From an uncultured Treponema sp. (GTDB taxonomy: Bacteria; Spirochaetota; Spirochaetia; Treponematales; Treponemataceae), in the NCBI GenBank assembly GCA_946538795.1, contig CAMNGY010000129.1, forward strand, positions 1-5,605: DNA of 5,605 bases. The letters are read 5' to 3'. Positions 4,444 to 5,605 of the stretch are shown in pieces. The notes beneath the pieces are model-generated. The model was not told the origin of the DNA. It worked only from the letters and a program-made list of their open reading frames with translations, and ran no database searches. Every line of letters starts with the position of its first letter. Position 1 is the first letter of the stretch. A program made the translations under genes and the position numbers.

Positions 4444-5605
4444 ATGTTGTATTGTGCAAAATGCGGGAAGGAATGTGAATCCGGCACGGCATGCCCTGAG
4501 TGCGGCGGGAAGCTGCTCGGTCTGGATGAGTATATCGCGGATTTGACAAGCCGTGCCGGCCAGGGAGAGCCGGATGCACAGTTTCAGCTCGGGGGGATGT
4601 ATTATAACGGCAAGGGCATAAAGCAAGACTATGCGGAAGCCGAAAAATGGTACCGGAAAGCCGCCGAGCAGGGAGAAGTGGATGCACAGTACCTTCTTGG
4701 GGGAATGTACTACTATGGCGACGGCGTAAAGCAGGACTATGAGGAAGCCGAAAAATGGTACCGGAAAGCCGCCGAACAGGGGAATGCCCAGGCACAGTTC
4801 TGGCTTGGAAGGATGAACGAAAAAGGCGAGGGCGTAAAACAGGACTATGCGGAAGCCGAAAAATGGTGCAGAAAAGCTGCCGAGCAGGGATATGTGCTCG
4901 CGCAACTTTGGCTTTGGGTGATGTACAAAAAAGGTGAAGGCGTTGAGCGGGACGATGCGGAAGCCGAAAAATGGTACCGGAAAGCCGCTGAGCAGGGAGA
5001 TGGGTGTCGAAAGCTTGGGTTTATGTACTACTTCGGCAAGGACGTAGAGAAAGATTATGCGGAAGCCGCAAAGTGGTACCGGAAAGCTGCCGAGCAGGGA
5101 AATGCGTATGCACAGCACCTTCTTGGGAGAATGTACTATGACGGCAAGGGCGTAGAGCAGGACTATGCGGAAGCAGCGAAGTGGTGCCGGAAAGCTGCCG
5201 AGCAGGGAAATGCGTATGCGCAGTGTTCCCTTGGAAATCTGTACAGCGAAGGCGAGGGGGTAACGAAAGACTATGCGGAAGCTGCAAAATGGTACCGGAA
5301 AGCTGCCGAGCAGGGAGAGGCACAAGCACAGGGATGGCTTGGCTATATGTACTACTATGGCGATGGCGTAAAGCAGGATTATGAGGAAGCTGCAAAATGG
5401 TACCGGAAAGCTGCCGAGCAGGGAGAGGCACAAGCACAGGGATGGCTTGGCTATATGTACTACGAAGGTGAGGGCGTAACGAAAGACTTTGCAGAAGCCG
5501 CAAAGTGGTACCGGAAAGCTGCCGAGCAGGGATATATGTATGCACAGGACTGGCTTGGCTATATGTACTACTATGGCGATGGCGTAAAGCAGGATTATGA
5601 GGAAG
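4444..5605 (+). CDS. Zinc-ribbon plus Sel1-repeat (TPR-like) protein, 3' end outside window
   Basis: At least 387 codons, still open at the right edge. Residues 1-22 form a short zinc ribbon with two CxxC pairs (C4/C7 and C17/C20, CAKC and CPEC); C11 is an extra cysteine. From G41 on there are nine complete Sel1-like repeats and part of a tenth, consensus GxAxAQxxLGxMYYxGxGVxQDYAEAxKWYRKAAEQ, each 36 residues except the fifth (G185-Q218), which is 34. Sel1 repeats are alpha/alpha hairpins that stack into a superhelix and bind other proteins. There is no signal peptide or transmembrane segment in the visible part, so a cytoplasmic adaptor is most likely. Repeats 1-4 carry EAEKW and repeats 5-9 EAAKW, showing two rounds of expansion. 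It lies 125 bases after the nuclease-like gene on the same strand and could be a partner, immunity-type protein or regulator, but it may also be an independent gene. Confidence 0.93.
   Translation, partial: MLYCAKCGKECESGTACPECGGKLLGLDEYIADLTSRAGQGEPDAQFQLGGMYYNGKGIKQDYAEAEKWYRKAAEQGEVDAQYLLGGMYYYGDGVKQDYEEAEKWYRKAAEQGNAQAQFWLGRMNEKGEGVKQDYAEAEKWCRKAAEQGYVLAQLWLWVMYKKGEGVERDDAEAEKWYRKAAEQGDGCRKLGFMYYFGKDVEKDYAEAAKWYRKAAEQGNAYAQHLLGRMYYDGKGVEQDYAEAAKWCRKAAEQGNAYAQCSLGNLYSEGEGVTKDYAEAAKWYRKAAEQGEAQAQGWLGYMYYYGDGVKQDYEEAAKWYRKAAEQGEAQAQGWLGYMYYEGEGVTKDFAEAAKWYRKAAEQGYMYAQDWLGYMYYYGDGVKQDYEE
4564..5605 (+). repeat. Array of 108-bp coding repeats (Sel1 units)
   Basis: Units begin at 4564, 4672, 4780, 4888, 4996, 5098, 5206, 5314, 5422 and 5530 (partial). 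All are 108 bp except the 4996 unit, which is 102 bp and lacks two codons in its first helix. The core tggtaccggaaagc recurs in most units. Nucleotide similarity is highest toward the right edge. Confidence 0.93.
5277..5463 (+). repeat. 79-bp perfect direct repeat at 108-bp spacing
   Basis: Bases 5277-5355 are identical to 5385-5463. In addition, 5335-5389 is identical to 5551-5605 (55 bases, running to the window edge, 216 bases apart). Identity at synonymous positions points to recent duplication or gene conversion, and marks this stretch as prone to copy-number change and assembly collapse. Confidence 0.9.

Noticed and set aside
4300..5433. Long minus-strand open frame (377 codons) opposite the Sel1 gene
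   Set aside because: It mirrors the 108-bp repeats of the plus-strand gene. Periodic sequence without stops in one frame gives an open antisense frame; its product is a low-plausibility Leu/Phe/Pro-rich repeat with no ribosome site considered convincing.

Overview
The window (about 50% GC) carries five protein-coding genes and no RNA genes that I can see. Strong AGGAG-type ribosome binding sites and a perfect extended -10 promoter (TGC-TATAAT) argue for Firmicutes-like expression signals rather than Bacteroidota. The Rpn-like and Sel1-repeat genes are of kinds common in gut and rumen anaerobes. A Negativicutes-type host (Selenomonas relatives) is a guess; nothing here fixes the taxon.

Layout, left to right. 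(1) The 3' end of a gene whose product ends in GFxDGxKQ octapeptide repeats, probably the C-terminal part of an Rpn/PD-(D/E)XK transposase-nuclease family protein (2-481, +). (2) A short gene-poor gap with a bulged hairpin (560-583). (3) A small XRE-type repressor-like regulator on the minus strand (633-950). (4) A compact divergent control region holding an extended -10 promoter for the plus strand, overlapped by a CTATAA-N13-TTATAG inverted repeat and AATGGTG direct repeats. (5) A tightly coupled gene pair sharing the A of TGATG: a single-pass membrane protein with a long helical, probably extracytoplasmic domain (1101-2645), and an exported PD-(D/E)XK nuclease-like protein with an inserted coiled coil and a hydrophobic glycine-zipper tail (2645-4318). 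(6) A 125-bp gap. (7) An N-terminal zinc ribbon followed by at least nine and a half Sel1 repeats, open at the right edge (4444 to beyond 5605).

The most interesting unit is 633-4318, possibly extended by the Sel1 gene. It looks like a regulated cassette in which a repressor-like protein controls a membrane-anchored helical protein and a secreted or periplasmic nuclease-like protein that could insert into membranes. The nuclease core (E83, GID114G, IE133VK135, then a Q/W helix) resembles restriction-endonuclease-fold domains of polymorphic toxins. However, the domain order is reversed (nuclease first, membrane region last) and the nuclease appears split by a lower-GC coiled-coil insertion. 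The cytoplasmic Sel1 protein could be a partner or an immunity-type protein, but the sequence does not prove this. I do not recognise the combination as a named system.
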